A DNA stretch of 8,584 nt from Propionibacterium sp. (GTDB lineage Bacteria; Actinomycetota; Actinomycetes; Propionibacteriales; Propionibacteriaceae): contig DURG01000284.1 of the NCBI GenBank assembly GCA_012837465.1, positions 1-8,584 of the forward strand. Reading direction: 5' to 3'. The position numbers and the translations under genes were made by a program. The notes beneath the pieces were generated by a model. It worked only from the letters and a program-made list of their open reading frames with translations, was not told the origin of the DNA and ran no database searches. Numbering within the stretch: position 1 is the first letter of the stretch; the number at the start of each line of letters is the position of its first letter. Below are positions 1-6,872 of the stretch, piece after piece.

Positions 1-988
1 CACATTCCAGCACCGCGCTGAACTGCGGGCGACCGACGCCGGTCTGCATGCGGGTGGTGCACATGGCACCGGGGCCGACGCCCACCTTGAGGATGTCGGC
101 GCCCGCGTCGATCAGGTCGTGGCAGCCATCGGCGGTCACGACGTTGCCGGCGACGATGAGCACCCGGCGGCCGGTCTCGGCCTCGAAGCGGTCTCGCTCC
201 GCACGGGCCAGGGCCAGCGCGCTGATCATCTTCTCCTGGTGGCCGTGTGCCGTGTCCATCACCAGGACGTCCGCGCGCCCTTCGAGGGCGGCGCGCACCT
301 TGGCGGCGATGTCGCCGTTGATGCCGACGGCAACGCCTGCGCGGAGCCGGCCCTCGTGGTCGACGGCGGGGGAGTAGATCCCCGAACGCAGCGCCCCCTT
401 CGGGGTCATGACGCCCACGAGGCGATCATCCGAGTCGACGGCGATGGCGACCTGCTGGTGCGCCTCGGTGAGGGTGTGGAACACCTCGGCGGGCGTCGAG
501 TCAGAGGACACGATGGTCAGGTCGGTCGTCATGACGTCGCGGGCCTGCGCGAAGCGGTCGACGTCCTCGGCCTCCTGCGGGAGGACGACGCCGAGCACCT
601 TGCGGTCCTCGTCGACGACCACCGCGACGCCGTGGGAACGCTTCGGGATGAGCTGCAGGGTCATGCCGACGGTGGTGTTGAGCGCCACCGTCACAGCGGT
701 GTCGAACACGACGTGGGAGTCCTTCACCCGGGCGATCGACTCGGCAACCACGGACGTGGGGATGTCCTGCGGGAAGATCGCCAGCCCGCCGCGGCGGGCC
801 ATGGTCTCGGCCATGCGGCGGCCGGAGACGGCGGTCATGTTGGCGGCCACGAGGGGGGTGGGGGTGGCGAGGCCATCGGTGGACGTGAGGTCCACGTCGA
901 GCCGGGAGCTCACGCCCGAGCGGCTCGGGACCATGAACACGTCGCTGTAGGTCAGGTCGTAGGAGGGTTCACCATGGAGAAATCGCAC
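1..988 (-). CDS. guaB1: GuaB1 family IMP dehydrogenase/GMP reductase-like protein, partial (3' end beyond window)
   Basis: The first 329 residues of an IMPDH/GMPR-fold TIM barrel are present; the rest runs off the window edge. Visible landmarks are an N-terminal LTYSDVFMVPSRS segment, a CBS-pair region at roughly residues 95-205, a DTAHGHQ strand (245-251) where IMPDH has its D-S-S-Q-G segment, GNVVT (281-285), the phosphate loop GVGPG (303-307) and the catalytic cysteine C310 in CTTR. This combination closely matches mycobacterial GuaB1 (about 480 aa, recalled), so about 150 residues, including the flap, are missing here. Mycobacterial GuaB1 has been reported to act as a GMP reductase (GMP to IMP with NADPH) in purine salvage, so the common label 'IMP dehydrogenase' is probably wrong for the reaction. 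The GTG start at 988 gives the family N-terminus MRFLHG. No Shine-Dalgarno sequence precedes it. It lies 77 bp after qcrB on the same strand, separated by a hairpin terminator, so it is probably a separate transcription unit. Confidence 0.9.
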   Translation of the reverse strand, partial: MRFLHGEPSYDLTYSDVFMVPSRSGVSSRLDVDLTSTDGLATPTPLVAANMTAVSGRRMAETMARRGGLAIFPQDIPTSVVAESIARVKDSHVVFDTAVTVALNTTVGMTLQLIPKRSHGVAVVVDEDRKVLGVVLPQEAEDVDRFAQARDVMTTDLTIVSSDSTPAEVFHTLTEAHQQVAIAVDSDDRLVGVMTPKGALRSGIYSPAVDHEGRLRAGVAVGINGDIAAKVRAALEGRADVLVMDTAHGHQEKMISALALARAERDRFEAETGRRVLIVAGNVVTADGCHDLIDAGADILKVGVGPGAMCTTRMQTGVGRPQFSAVLEC

Positions 989-1002
989 GAGTGGACACTC
1001 TA
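988..1002 (-). promoter_or_regulatory. possible guaB1 -10 element and near-leaderless start
   Basis: On the minus strand, TAGAGT (1002-997) fits the actinobacterial TANNNT -10 pattern and lies 8 nt before the GTG start. A transcript beginning about 7 nt after the hexamer would have a leader of 2 nt or less, which agrees with the absence of a Shine-Dalgarno sequence. No good -35 is visible, since that position falls in the terminator stem. The -10/start interval also holds a small inverted repeat, GAGTG-2 nt-CACTC (989-1000). Confidence 0.35.
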
Positions 1003-1020
1003 CCCGAGGGGCAACGAAAG

Positions 1021-1049
1021 GGCGCCGCCTCCTTGGGGGAGGCGGCGCC
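1021..1049 (-). terminator. rho-independent-type hairpin after qcrB
   Basis: There is a perfect 12-bp inverted repeat: GGCGCCGCCTCC at 1021-1032 pairs with GGAGGCGGCGCC at 1038-1049 around a 5-nt loop. It starts 16 nt past the qcrB stop. On the minus strand the stem is followed by CTTTCGTT, a short and imperfect T tract of the kind common in high-GC actinobacteria. It most likely ends the ctaE-qcrCAB transcript and insulates guaB1. Confidence 0.8.
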
Positions 1050-1065
1050 GAATTCGGGGGACGCG

Positions 1066-2757
1066 TCAGTGCTTGGGGGAGTCCTCAAGCGCGGGCGCAT
1101 CGTGGTCACCGTGGTGATGCGCGTCCTCGATCTCTGCAGCAGTCGGCTTGGCGATCTCGTGGCCGAGGTACCAACGCGACAGGCGCGAGCGGAGCTTGCT
1201 GACCCCGCCCTTGCGGGGCAGGCCGTCGGCATCCGTGTCGCCGCCTGCCTCGAGCGGGCGGTGCTGCAGGTGCTGCGTGAGCAGGAACTGCTCGTCGTGC
1301 GACACGGGGACGTGCGCCTCGGAGTAGCCACCCTGGACGTCGCGGACGATCACGCCGTCCTCGGAGCCGTGGAGTGCGCGCTCGCGGTCCTGGCGCTGCA
1401 GCGCCAGTGCCAGGCGCTTGGTGATGATGAACGCGATGATCGGCCCCACGAACACTGCGATGCGCAGGAAGATCGTGATCGCGTTCAGGCTCAGCGAGAA
1501 GCGCGTGGCGATGATGTCGTTCGAGCCACCCAGCCACATCAGGCCGTAGGCCGTCATGCCGGCGACGCCGAGCGCGGTACGCGTCGGGGCGTTGCGCGGG
1601 CGGTCCAGCAGGTGGTGCTCACGGTCGTCGCCGGTCAGCCACCGCTCGATGAACGGCCACAGTGCCAACGAGGTGAACAGGAGGCCCATCAGGCCCACAC
1701 CGGGCACGAACACGGCCCACGCCCAGGTGGTGCCGCCCCAGTGCGACTCCCAGAACGGGGGAATCAGGCGCAGCGCGCCCTCGACGAAGCCCATGTACCA
1801 GTCGGGCTGGGAGCCTGCGGTCACCTTGGCCGGGTCGTACGGGCCGTAGGTCCACACGGGGTTGATCTGGAACAGTCCACCCATGAGCACCAGGAAACCG
1901 AACACGACGAAGAAGAAGCCGCCGGCCTTGGCCATGTAGACGGGGAACAGCGGGTAGCCGACGACGTTGTTCTCGGTGCGGCCGGGGCCGGGGTACTGGG
2001 TGTGCTTGTGGTAGACCACGAGCGCCAGGTGGGCCGAGATGAGGCCGAGCAGCAGGCCGGGGATCAGCAGGATGTGCGCCATGTAGAGGCGCGAGATGAT
2101 CAGGTTGCCGGGGAACTCTCCGCCGAAGACGAAGAACTCCGCCCAGGTGCCGATCAACGGGATCGAGCGGATCAGGCCGTCGACGAAGCGCAGGCCGGTG
2201 CCTGACAGCAGGTCGTCGGGCAGCGAGTAGCCGGTGAAGCCGGCCATCAGGGACATCGACAGCAGGCCCACGCCGATGAGCCAGTTGATCTCACGCGGCT
2301 TGCGGAACGCGCCGGTGAAGAACACGCGCAGCATGTGCACCGTCGCCGAGGCGACGAACAGCAGCGCTGCCCAGTGGTGGATCTGGCGCACCAGCAGGCC
2401 ACCGCGCACGTCGAAGGAGATCTCCAACGTCGAGGCGAAGGCCTCCGAGATCGGCATGCCCTTCATGAGCTGGTAGGAGCCGTCGTAGTGGATCTCCGCC
2501 ATCGAGGGCTTGAACCAGATCGTCAGGAAGATGCCGGTCAGCAGCAGGATGATGAACGAGTACAGGGCGATCTCACCCAGCAGGAACGACCAGTGGTCGG
2601 GGAACACCTTGCGGAGCCCGAACCGGCCGATCTTGTTGACGCCGACCCGCTCGTCCGCCCAGGTGAGGGCGCCCGGCTGGGACTTTGGCTTCGTGGCGGG
2701 GGCCTCGTGGGCCTCGACCGAGGGCGACGTGTCGACGACGCTCGTGGGCTTGGCCAT
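1066..2757 (-). CDS. qcrB: cytochrome bc1 complex cytochrome b subunit QcrB
   Basis: This 563-aa membrane protein oxidises menaquinol and carries hemes bL and bH in the bc1-aa3 supercomplex. The heme ligands fit the pairs H127/H141 (14 apart, helix B) and H228/H243 (15 apart, helix D, as in b6f-like and actinobacterial forms). The Qo-site motif is PDWY (318-321) in place of the classical PEWY. About eight hydrophobic helices lie between residues 60 and 447. They are preceded by a polar N-terminus of about 55 residues and followed by a charged cytoplasmic tail of about 115 residues ending in a His-rich segment (HHHGDHD, 547-553), the long form typical of actinobacteria. The ATG at 2757 is chosen because GGAG lies 7 nt upstream. 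A GTG one codon earlier (2760) would leave only 4 nt. The start overlaps the qcrA stop by 1 nt (TGATG), implying translational coupling. A hairpin terminator follows. Confidence 0.96.
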   Translation of the reverse strand: MAKPTSVVDTSPSVEAHEAPATKPKSQPGALTWADERVGVNKIGRFGLRKVFPDHWSFLLGEIALYSFIILLLTGIFLTIWFKPSMAEIHYDGSYQLMKGMPISEAFASTLEISFDVRGGLLVRQIHHWAALLFVASATVHMLRVFFTGAFRKPREINWLIGVGLLSMSLMAGFTGYSLPDDLLSGTGLRFVDGLIRSIPLIGTWAEFFVFGGEFPGNLIISRLYMAHILLIPGLLLGLISAHLALVVYHKHTQYPGPGRTENNVVGYPLFPVYMAKAGGFFFVVFGFLVLMGGLFQINPVWTYGPYDPAKVTAGSQPDWYMGFVEGALRLIPPFWESHWGGTTWAWAVFVPGVGLMGLLFTSLALWPFIERWLTGDDREHHLLDRPRNAPTRTALGVAGMTAYGLMWLGGSNDIIATRFSLSLNAITIFLRIAVFVGPIIAFIITKRLALALQRQDRERALHGSEDGVIVRDVQGGYSEAHVPVSHDEQFLLTQHLQHRPLEAGGDTDADGLPRKGGVSKLRSRLSRWYLGHEIAKPTAAEIEDAHHHGDHDAPALEDSPKH

Positions 2758-3821
2758 CACTGGTCTCCATCCTTGAAGTCGTTGCGGGAGTCACGCTCGA
2801 AGTAGCTCGGGCCCACGGGCACCGGGAAGTCGCTCGTGGCGATGAGGTAGCCCTCGTCGTCGACCGAGATCGGCAGCTGCGGCAGCGCTCGGCCGGCGGG
2901 GCCGAACACGACGACGCCGCTGTTGCCGAGGTCGAACGTCGACTGGTGGCAGGGGCACAACAGGTGGTGCGTCTGGCGCTCCCACAGCGAGATGGGGCAA
3001 CCGACGTGGGTGCAGATCTTCGAGTAGGCAAGGATGCCCGAGACCTGCCAGTCCGCGCGCGACGGCGGGATGGTGATCGAGTTCGGGTCCATGCGCACCA
3101 CGATGATGGCCGCCTTGGCCTTCTCCTGGTGGGCCTCCATGCCGTGGAGCTCCTGGAGGCTGGCGGGCTGGGCGTTGACCAGCTGGCCGACCTCGAGGTG
3201 CTCGGGGCGCAGCTCGATCCAGTTCTCGTCGTTGACGAGGCGGACCTGGTTGGCCCACAGCGTCTTCTCGATGGTCTCCTCGCGCACGCGGCGGGTGGGG
3301 TGCGGGCCCATGTCGGCCAGCAGCACGACGGCGGGCACCAGCGTGATGCCGAGCGCGCCACCGAGGGCGCCGAGGATCAGCGGGCGGCGCTTGACGGCGG
3401 ACTGCTCCACGCCGTCGGCGAAGAGCTGTGCGGCGACCTTGCGGTCCTCCTCGGAGGAGGCTGCGCTGTGGCGGTACTCGACCGACTCCTCGTCGCCCAT
3501 GAGCACGCGGGCCCACTGGATGACGGCGATGCCGATCAGGAGCACGGCCAGGCCGGCGGTGACGCCGAGGCCGACGTTCATCGCGCTGGCCTTCAACCAG
3601 CCGAAGTCGATGTAGGCGTTGCGGGGCACGGCGAAGTAGATCACCACGAAGGCGATCGCCAGCACCGGCACCGCGGCCAGCATCAGGAGGATGGCCCGGT
3701 ATGCCCGGTTGCCTGCGCCCTCGTTGACGTCGGTGAAGCGTTCGATGTGTTCCTCGATGCCCGGATCAGCAACGCTGTGTCCGAGATCCGGGTTCTTCAC
3801 CGGCAAATTGTCGTGACTCAT
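2757..3821 (-). CDS. qcrA: Rieske [2Fe-2S] subunit QcrA of the bc1 complex
   Basis: This 354-aa iron-sulfur protein moves electrons from quinol at the Qo site to the cytochrome c subunit. Cluster box I is C270-T-H272-V-G-C275 and box II is C289-P-C291-H292. By family rule, C270, H272, C289 and H292 bind the cluster and C275-C291 forms the disulfide. Three hydrophobic segments (about 42-65, 81-107 and 146-170) precede the cluster domain. This is the actinobacterial three-helix architecture, unlike the single anchor of mitochondrial Rieske proteins. The C-terminal FPVPVGPSYFERDS stretch is also typical. The ATG at 3821 overlaps the qcrC stop as ATGA and has a GGAAGGGGG Shine-Dalgarno sequence 10 nt upstream. 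An in-frame start at 3896 would add 25 Arg/His-rich residues lying inside qcrC and was rejected. The gene is translationally coupled to qcrC before it and qcrB after it. Confidence 0.96.
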   Translation of the reverse strand: MSHDNLPVKNPDLGHSVADPGIEEHIERFTDVNEGAGNRAYRAILLMLAAVPVLAIAFVVIYFAVPRNAYIDFGWLKASAMNVGLGVTAGLAVLLIGIAVIQWARVLMGDEESVEYRHSAASSEEDRKVAAQLFADGVEQSAVKRRPLILGALGGALGITLVPAVVLLADMGPHPTRRVREETIEKTLWANQVRLVNDENWIELRPEHLEVGQLVNAQPASLQELHGMEAHQEKAKAAIIVVRMDPNSITIPPSRADWQVSGILAYSKICTHVGCPISLWERQTHHLLCPCHQSTFDLGNSGVVVFGPAGRALPQLPISVDDEGYLIATSDFPVPVGPSYFERDSRNDFKDGDQ

Positions 3822-4636
3822 CGGGCGCGAGCCCCCTTCCGTGCGATCCACAGGGCGACGATGGAGAGGCCGCCGATGCCGATGATGAAGATCCACCAGC
3901 CCTCAGCGACCGGGCCGGCGTCACCCATGGTGAGCCCGCCGTAGTTCGGCTGCTCGTCGGCAGCTTCGAGGTAGGCGATGATTTCGCTCACGCTCTCATC
4001 CGTGAGGACGTCCTTGGAGAACATCGGCATCTGCTGCGGGCCGGTGCGGACCGCCTCGTAGATGTGCACGGGGGTGGTGTCAGTGAGGTTGGGTGCGTAC
4101 TTGCCCTCGGGCATGGCGCCGCCGCCGCCGACGATGCCGTGGCAGGCGGAGCAGTTCGCACGGAACAGGGCGCCGCCGCGGGCGACCGCGCGGGCCTTCT
4201 CGTCGCCGCTCAGGTTGAGGGCGTCGAGCGAGTACTGGGACTCCTCGGGGATGGCAGGGCCAGCTCCCAGCGAGTGGACGTAGGCGGCGACCGCCTCGAT
4301 CTGCTCCTGGGTGTAGTTGACCTTGCGGGCGGGGATCTGCGCCTCGAGGCGGGCGGCAGGCATGCGGCCGGTGCCCATCTGGAAGTCGACGGAGGCCGCG
4401 CCGACGCCGATGAGGCCTGGGCCCTGGGTGGTGCCTTCGCCGCCGAGCCCGTGGCAGGAGGAGCAGGTGGTCATGTAGATGTCCTTGCCCTGCTCGATCT
4501 GCAGGGTGGTCTCCGTCTCGGCGGAGGAGCGTGGCGGGCTCACGACCGAGTAGCTGAGGCCTACGACGAGGAGGGCCAAGATCAGCAGCATGGGCCGCGC
4601 TGCGGCATGCCGCCTGAGGTTGGTTGATTTCTTCAC
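3818..4636 (-). CDS. qcrC: di-heme cytochrome c subunit QcrC of the bc1 complex
   Basis: This 272-aa c-type cytochrome has two CxxCH heme sites, C58-S-S-C-H62 and C162-S-A-C-H166. Likely axial methionines are M92 (in GRMPA) and M203 or M205 (in QQMPMF). An N-terminal hydrophobic helix (about 15-32) anchors or exports the protein, and a C-terminal helix (about 246-264) ending in a basic tail anchors it with the heme domains outside. In actinobacteria the two fused heme domains replace a soluble cytochrome c, passing electrons from the Rieske protein directly to CuA of the aa3 oxidase. The start is GTG, with GGGAG 10 nt upstream. It lies 24 nt after the ctaE stop in the same operon, and its last 4 nt (ATGA) overlap the qcrA start. 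Confidence 0.95.
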   Translation of the reverse strand: MKKSTNLRRHAAARPMLLILALLVVGLSYSVVSPPRSSAETETTLQIEQGKDIYMTTCSSCHGLGGEGTTQGPGLIGVGAASVDFQMGTGRMPAARLEAQIPARKVNYTQEQIEAVAAYVHSLGAGPAIPEESQYSLDALNLSGDEKARAVARGGALFRANCSACHGIVGGGGAMPEGKYAPNLTDTTPVHIYEAVRTGPQQMPMFSKDVLTDESVSEIIAYLEAADEQPNYGGLTMGDAGPVAEGWWIFIIGIGGLSIVALWIARKGARAR

Positions 4637-4660
4637 TGAAATGAAACTCCCGGTCTCGGT

Positions 4661-5365
4661 CTAGCGGAGGAAGTACAGGACGCCGAACAGGGCGATCCAG
4701 ACGACATCGACGAAGTGCCAGTAGTAGGACACGACGTGGGCGTGGACGGTCTGTTCGTGCGTGTGGACGCGCGTCATGTAGGAACGGGCGAGCACGTACC
4801 ACATGGCCACGACACCACCGAAGACGTGGATGCCGTGGATGCCGGTGGCGATGAAGAACAGCGACCAGTACTGGTTGGTGGAGATCACGAAGCCCTCGTT
4901 GAAGAGGGTGAAGTACTCCCACACCTGGCCGGCGAGGAAGATCGAGCCAAGGATTGCGGAGATGATGAACCCTTGGCGGACACCCCACTTGAGCGGGTTG
5001 AACCAGGAGCCGTTGACCCGGCCCGCCTCGGCGGCGTTCGCGCCCAACTGGATGGTGATGGAGCTCAGCACCAGGATGCTGGTGTTGATGCTGGCGAACA
5101 CGATGTCGAGGTGTGCGCTCTCCGTGTCCCACATCGACGGGGTGCCGGCAGCAACGGCGGCATCGATCGCATAGGACCTGGTCCAGAAGTAGGCGGCGAA
5201 GATGGCTCCGAAGAACATCAGTTCGCTCGCCAACCACACGATCACGCCGATTGCCGTCACGTCGGGACGGCCGTACGGTTTGTTGAGTCGTGCGGAGGGC
5301 ACCTGATGGACGGCGCCGGAAGGCATCTCCGTGGGTGCTTGGATTAGTTCATGATTCGTGGCCAC
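4661..5365 (-). CDS. ctaE: cytochrome c oxidase subunit III CtaE
   Basis: This is a 234-aa subunit III of the aa3-type oxidase (PF00510 family). It has five predicted helices (about 36-61, 86-107, 133-152, 168-192 and 211-233), the short bacterial form lacking the first two helices of mitochondrial COX3. Conserved landmarks are SELMFF with E48, the G-I-H-G-I-H-V segment (H177, H180) and the C-terminal YYWHFVDVVW signature. It is the first gene of the ctaE-qcrC-qcrA-qcrB operon, and the other oxidase subunits (CtaC, CtaD, CtaF) are not in the window. The GTG at 5365 is the start that gives the expected N-terminus MATNHEL. The nearest purine-rich stretch (GAGG) is too far away for a normal ribosome site. 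A promoter-like -10 lies so close that the mRNA may begin at the GTG itself. Confidence 0.95.
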   Translation of the reverse strand: MATNHELIQAPTEMPSGAVHQVPSARLNKPYGRPDVTAIGVIVWLASELMFFGAIFAAYFWTRSYAIDAAVAAGTPSMWDTESAHLDIVFASINTSILVLSSITIQLGANAAEAGRVNGSWFNPLKWGVRQGFIISAILGSIFLAGQVWEYFTLFNEGFVISTNQYWSLFFIATGIHGIHVFGGVVAMWYVLARSYMTRVHTHEQTVHAHVVSYYWHFVDVVWIALFGVLYFLR

Positions 5366-5400
5366 GGGGACATTATGTCCTCAAATGGCCCAGAGGTCAC
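5365..5400 (-). promoter_or_regulatory. candidate ctaE-qcrCAB promoter giving a leaderless mRNA
   Basis: On the minus strand, GTGACC (5400-5395) as -35, a 17-bp spacer and CATAAT (5377-5372) as -10 resemble a housekeeping sigma promoter. Counting the last T as -7 puts +1 exactly at the G of the ctaE GTG (5365). This is read from pattern and spacing only; no start site has been measured. Confidence 0.5.
5368..5380. promoter_or_regulatory. 13-bp palindrome over the ctaE -10 element
   Basis: GGACAT-T-ATGTCC is a perfect 6-bp inverted repeat with a 1-nt centre. It covers the proposed -10 hexamer of ctaE and ends 3 nt before its start codon. The position would suit a repressor site, but the size and single copy are also compatible with chance. 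Confidence 0.35.
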
Positions 5401-5450
5401 GTCAAGCACGAACATTGGGACCACCCCCACGCAATTCGAGAAAGTGGCTA

Positions 5451-5467
5451 TGAGATAATGCGCCCTA
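5451..5467 (+). promoter_or_regulatory. candidate extended -10 promoter of the ctaG-trpD operon, leaderless
   Basis: TGA followed by GATAAT (5451-5459) matches an extended -10 (TGN-TATAAT) with one mismatch. The expected start is at 5466-5467, and the ATG of the membrane protein begins at 5467. No -35 is recognisable 16-18 bp upstream, which extended -10 promoters tolerate. No Shine-Dalgarno sequence precedes the ATG. Confidence 0.5.
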
Positions 5468-6465
5468 TGTTAAGTGGCTCCTTGGGCCTCGTCCCGATGC
5501 ACGCCAAGCCGGATGACGACATCATTCCCCTTGTCGGAGCCAGATACTTCACCGCGTGGGAATTTCCCTGGCTGGCCGTCCTCGGCCTGCTCCTCGCCGC
5601 CGGCCTCTATCTGTGGGGGGTCCAGCGTTTGAGACGGCGGGGTGACAAATGGCCGCTCATGCGGACCATCTCGTTCGTCGTCCTCGGCCTCGGCCCCATC
5701 GCGATCGGCACCTTCTCCTTCCTGGGCGTGTACGACACGGTGCTGTTCTGGTCCCACATGGTCCAGCACATGCTCTTCAGCATGATCGCCCCCGTGTTCA
5801 TCGTCTTCGGGGCCCCCGCCACCCTCGCGCTCCGGGCCCTGCCCAAGCGGCCGCGTGGTTGGCTGCTGAAGTTCCTGCACTCGCGGCTCGCCAAGGTGCT
5901 GATGTTCCCGCCGTTGACCACCGCGCTGATGGTCATGTACCCGTTCGGGCTCTACATGACGGGGCTCTACGAGATCACGCTGCGCAACGACTTCGCCCAC
6001 GACACCCTCCACCTGTTCCTCGTGACGATGGGAGTGCTCTTCTTCTTCCCGCTGCTGGGCGTCGACCCGGTCCCCATCAAGATGCCGTACCCCATCCGCA
6101 TCCTGCTGTTCTTCATCACGATGCCGTTCCACGCCTTCCTCGGCGTGACGATCATGGGGGCGAGCCGGCTGATCGCGGAGGACTGGTACCTCGCCTTCGA
6201 GCGGAGCTGGGGCATGTCGCCGATGAAGGACCAGGAATGGGCCGGCGCCCTCATGTGGGCCACCGGGGACCTGACCATGCTCGCGGCGATGATCACGATC
6301 TTCGTCCAGTGGATCAAGGACTCCGACCGGGAGGCGAAGCGGGTGGACCGCGCACTGGACCGGGAGGACGCCCGACGCGCCCGCGCTGCAGGACTTGGCT
6401 ACGATGACCCCCAGAGACAGTCTCGACCCATGGTCGACACCGACAATGCGAAGGAAGACCAATAA
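5467..6465 (+). CDS. CtaG-type cytochrome c oxidase assembly membrane protein (caa3_CtaG family)
   Basis: This 332-aa polytopic protein carries the caa3_CtaG hallmark HMVQHMLFSMIAPVFIVFGAP around residues 97-117, with further in-membrane or membrane-edge histidines H178, H182 and H222. About seven hydrophobic helices lie between residues 33 and 282, followed by a charged cytoplasmic tail of about 50 residues rich in Asp, Arg and Ala. In Bacillus subtilis, CtaG of this family is needed for active caa3 oxidase, and a role in copper delivery or assembly is inferred. It is unrelated to Cox11, which is also called CtaG. Placement back to back with ctaE supports oxidase assembly. The ATG at 5467 is preferred because it sits at the predicted transcription start. 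ATG 5458 lies within the -10, and longer forms from 5290 would run through the ctaE promoter and coding region. The stop overlaps the next start by 1 nt (TAATG). Confidence 0.88.
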   Translation: MLSGSLGLVPMHAKPDDDIIPLVGARYFTAWEFPWLAVLGLLLAAGLYLWGVQRLRRRGDKWPLMRTISFVVLGLGPIAIGTFSFLGVYDTVLFWSHMVQHMLFSMIAPVFIVFGAPATLALRALPKRPRGWLLKFLHSRLAKVLMFPPLTTALMVMYPFGLYMTGLYEITLRNDFAHDTLHLFLVTMGVLFFFPLLGVDPVPIKMPYPIRILLFFITMPFHAFLGVTIMGASRLIAEDWYLAFERSWGMSPMKDQEWAGALMWATGDLTMLAAMITIFVQWIKDSDREAKRVDRALDREDARRARAAGLGYDDPQRQSRPMVDTDNAKEDQ

Positions 6466-6872
6466 TGAGCGATACCACCGTCAAGGTGCTGGTGTTCTCA
6501 GACAACCGGCAGGTACGCGAGCAGGTGCGGCTCTCGCTGGGCCGCAAGGTTGCGTCGGACCTGCCTGAGATCGAGGTCTTCGAGGTCGCCACCCAGGGCG
6601 CGCTGCTCCGCACCCTGGACGCCGGCACCGATTACGCGTTGATGATCTTCGACGGCGATGCCCAGCCCTCCGGTGGCTTCGGCATGGCCCACCAGATCAA
6701 GGAGGAGTACGCCGACAGCGCGCCCATCCTCCTGCTCGTGGCCCGTGAAGCGGACGCCTGGCTCGCCTCCTGGACCCGCGCCGACGCCGTCGCCCCGTTC
6801 CCCATCGACCCCGTACAGCTGCCACAGCAGGCCGCCCACCTCATCCGTGCCCGGCTTGCGCAGGTCGCCTGA
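6465..6872 (+). CDS. receiver-domain-like protein with degenerate active site
   Basis: This 135-aa stand-alone protein has the alternating pattern of a CheY-like receiver. Strand 1 is VKVLVFSDN, strand 3 YALMIFDGD, strand 4 APILLLVARE and strand 5 DAVAPFPID. D13 would be the acidic-pocket residue and D63 (or D65) the phosphoacceptor. The switch Thr/Ser after strand 4 is V92 instead, and the Lys of the strand-5 K-P pair is F112, so normal phosphorylation switching looks impaired. There is no output domain or membrane segment. A Shine-Dalgarno sequence AAGGAAG lies 7 nt before the ATG. The start overlaps the upstream stop by 1 nt and its stop overlaps the trpD start by 1 nt, so it is translated as part of the ctaG-trpD operon. 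No histidine kinase is nearby. Its role is unknown; a protein-binding pseudo-receiver is one inference. The receiver fold is fairly secure, the function is not. Confidence 0.8.
   Translation: MSDTTVKVLVFSDNRQVREQVRLSLGRKVASDLPEIEVFEVATQGALLRTLDAGTDYALMIFDGDAQPSGGFGMAHQIKEEYADSAPILLLVAREADAWLASWTRADAVAPFPIDPVQLPQQAAHLIRARLAQVA

Noticed and set aside
119..1117. Long open frame on the plus strand opposite guaB1
   Set aside because: It is a high-GC shadow rich in His, Gly, Asp and Arg with no recognisable domain, lying opposite a well-conserved IMPDH-fold gene and running through the terminator hairpin.
991..2205. Long open frame (404 codons) on the plus strand opposite qcrB
   Set aside because: Its composition is typical of an antisense shadow (Gln, Arg, Ala, Glu, His rich). 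The qcrB frame is clearly the real gene.
3822..3896. Upstream extension of qcrA
   Set aside because: It would add 25 Arg/His-rich residues inside qcrC. The ATGA overlap with a strong Shine-Dalgarno sequence at 3821 gives the better start.
5290..5466. Upstream extension of the CtaG-type protein to ATG 5290
   Set aside because: The extra residues are not membrane-like or conserved. The extension would overlap ctaE antisense and cross both promoter candidates.
5470..6462. Minus-strand open frame opposite the CtaG-type gene
   Set aside because: It is a His/Glu/Gln/Arg-rich shadow with no domain, while the plus frame has helices and the caa3_CtaG motif.
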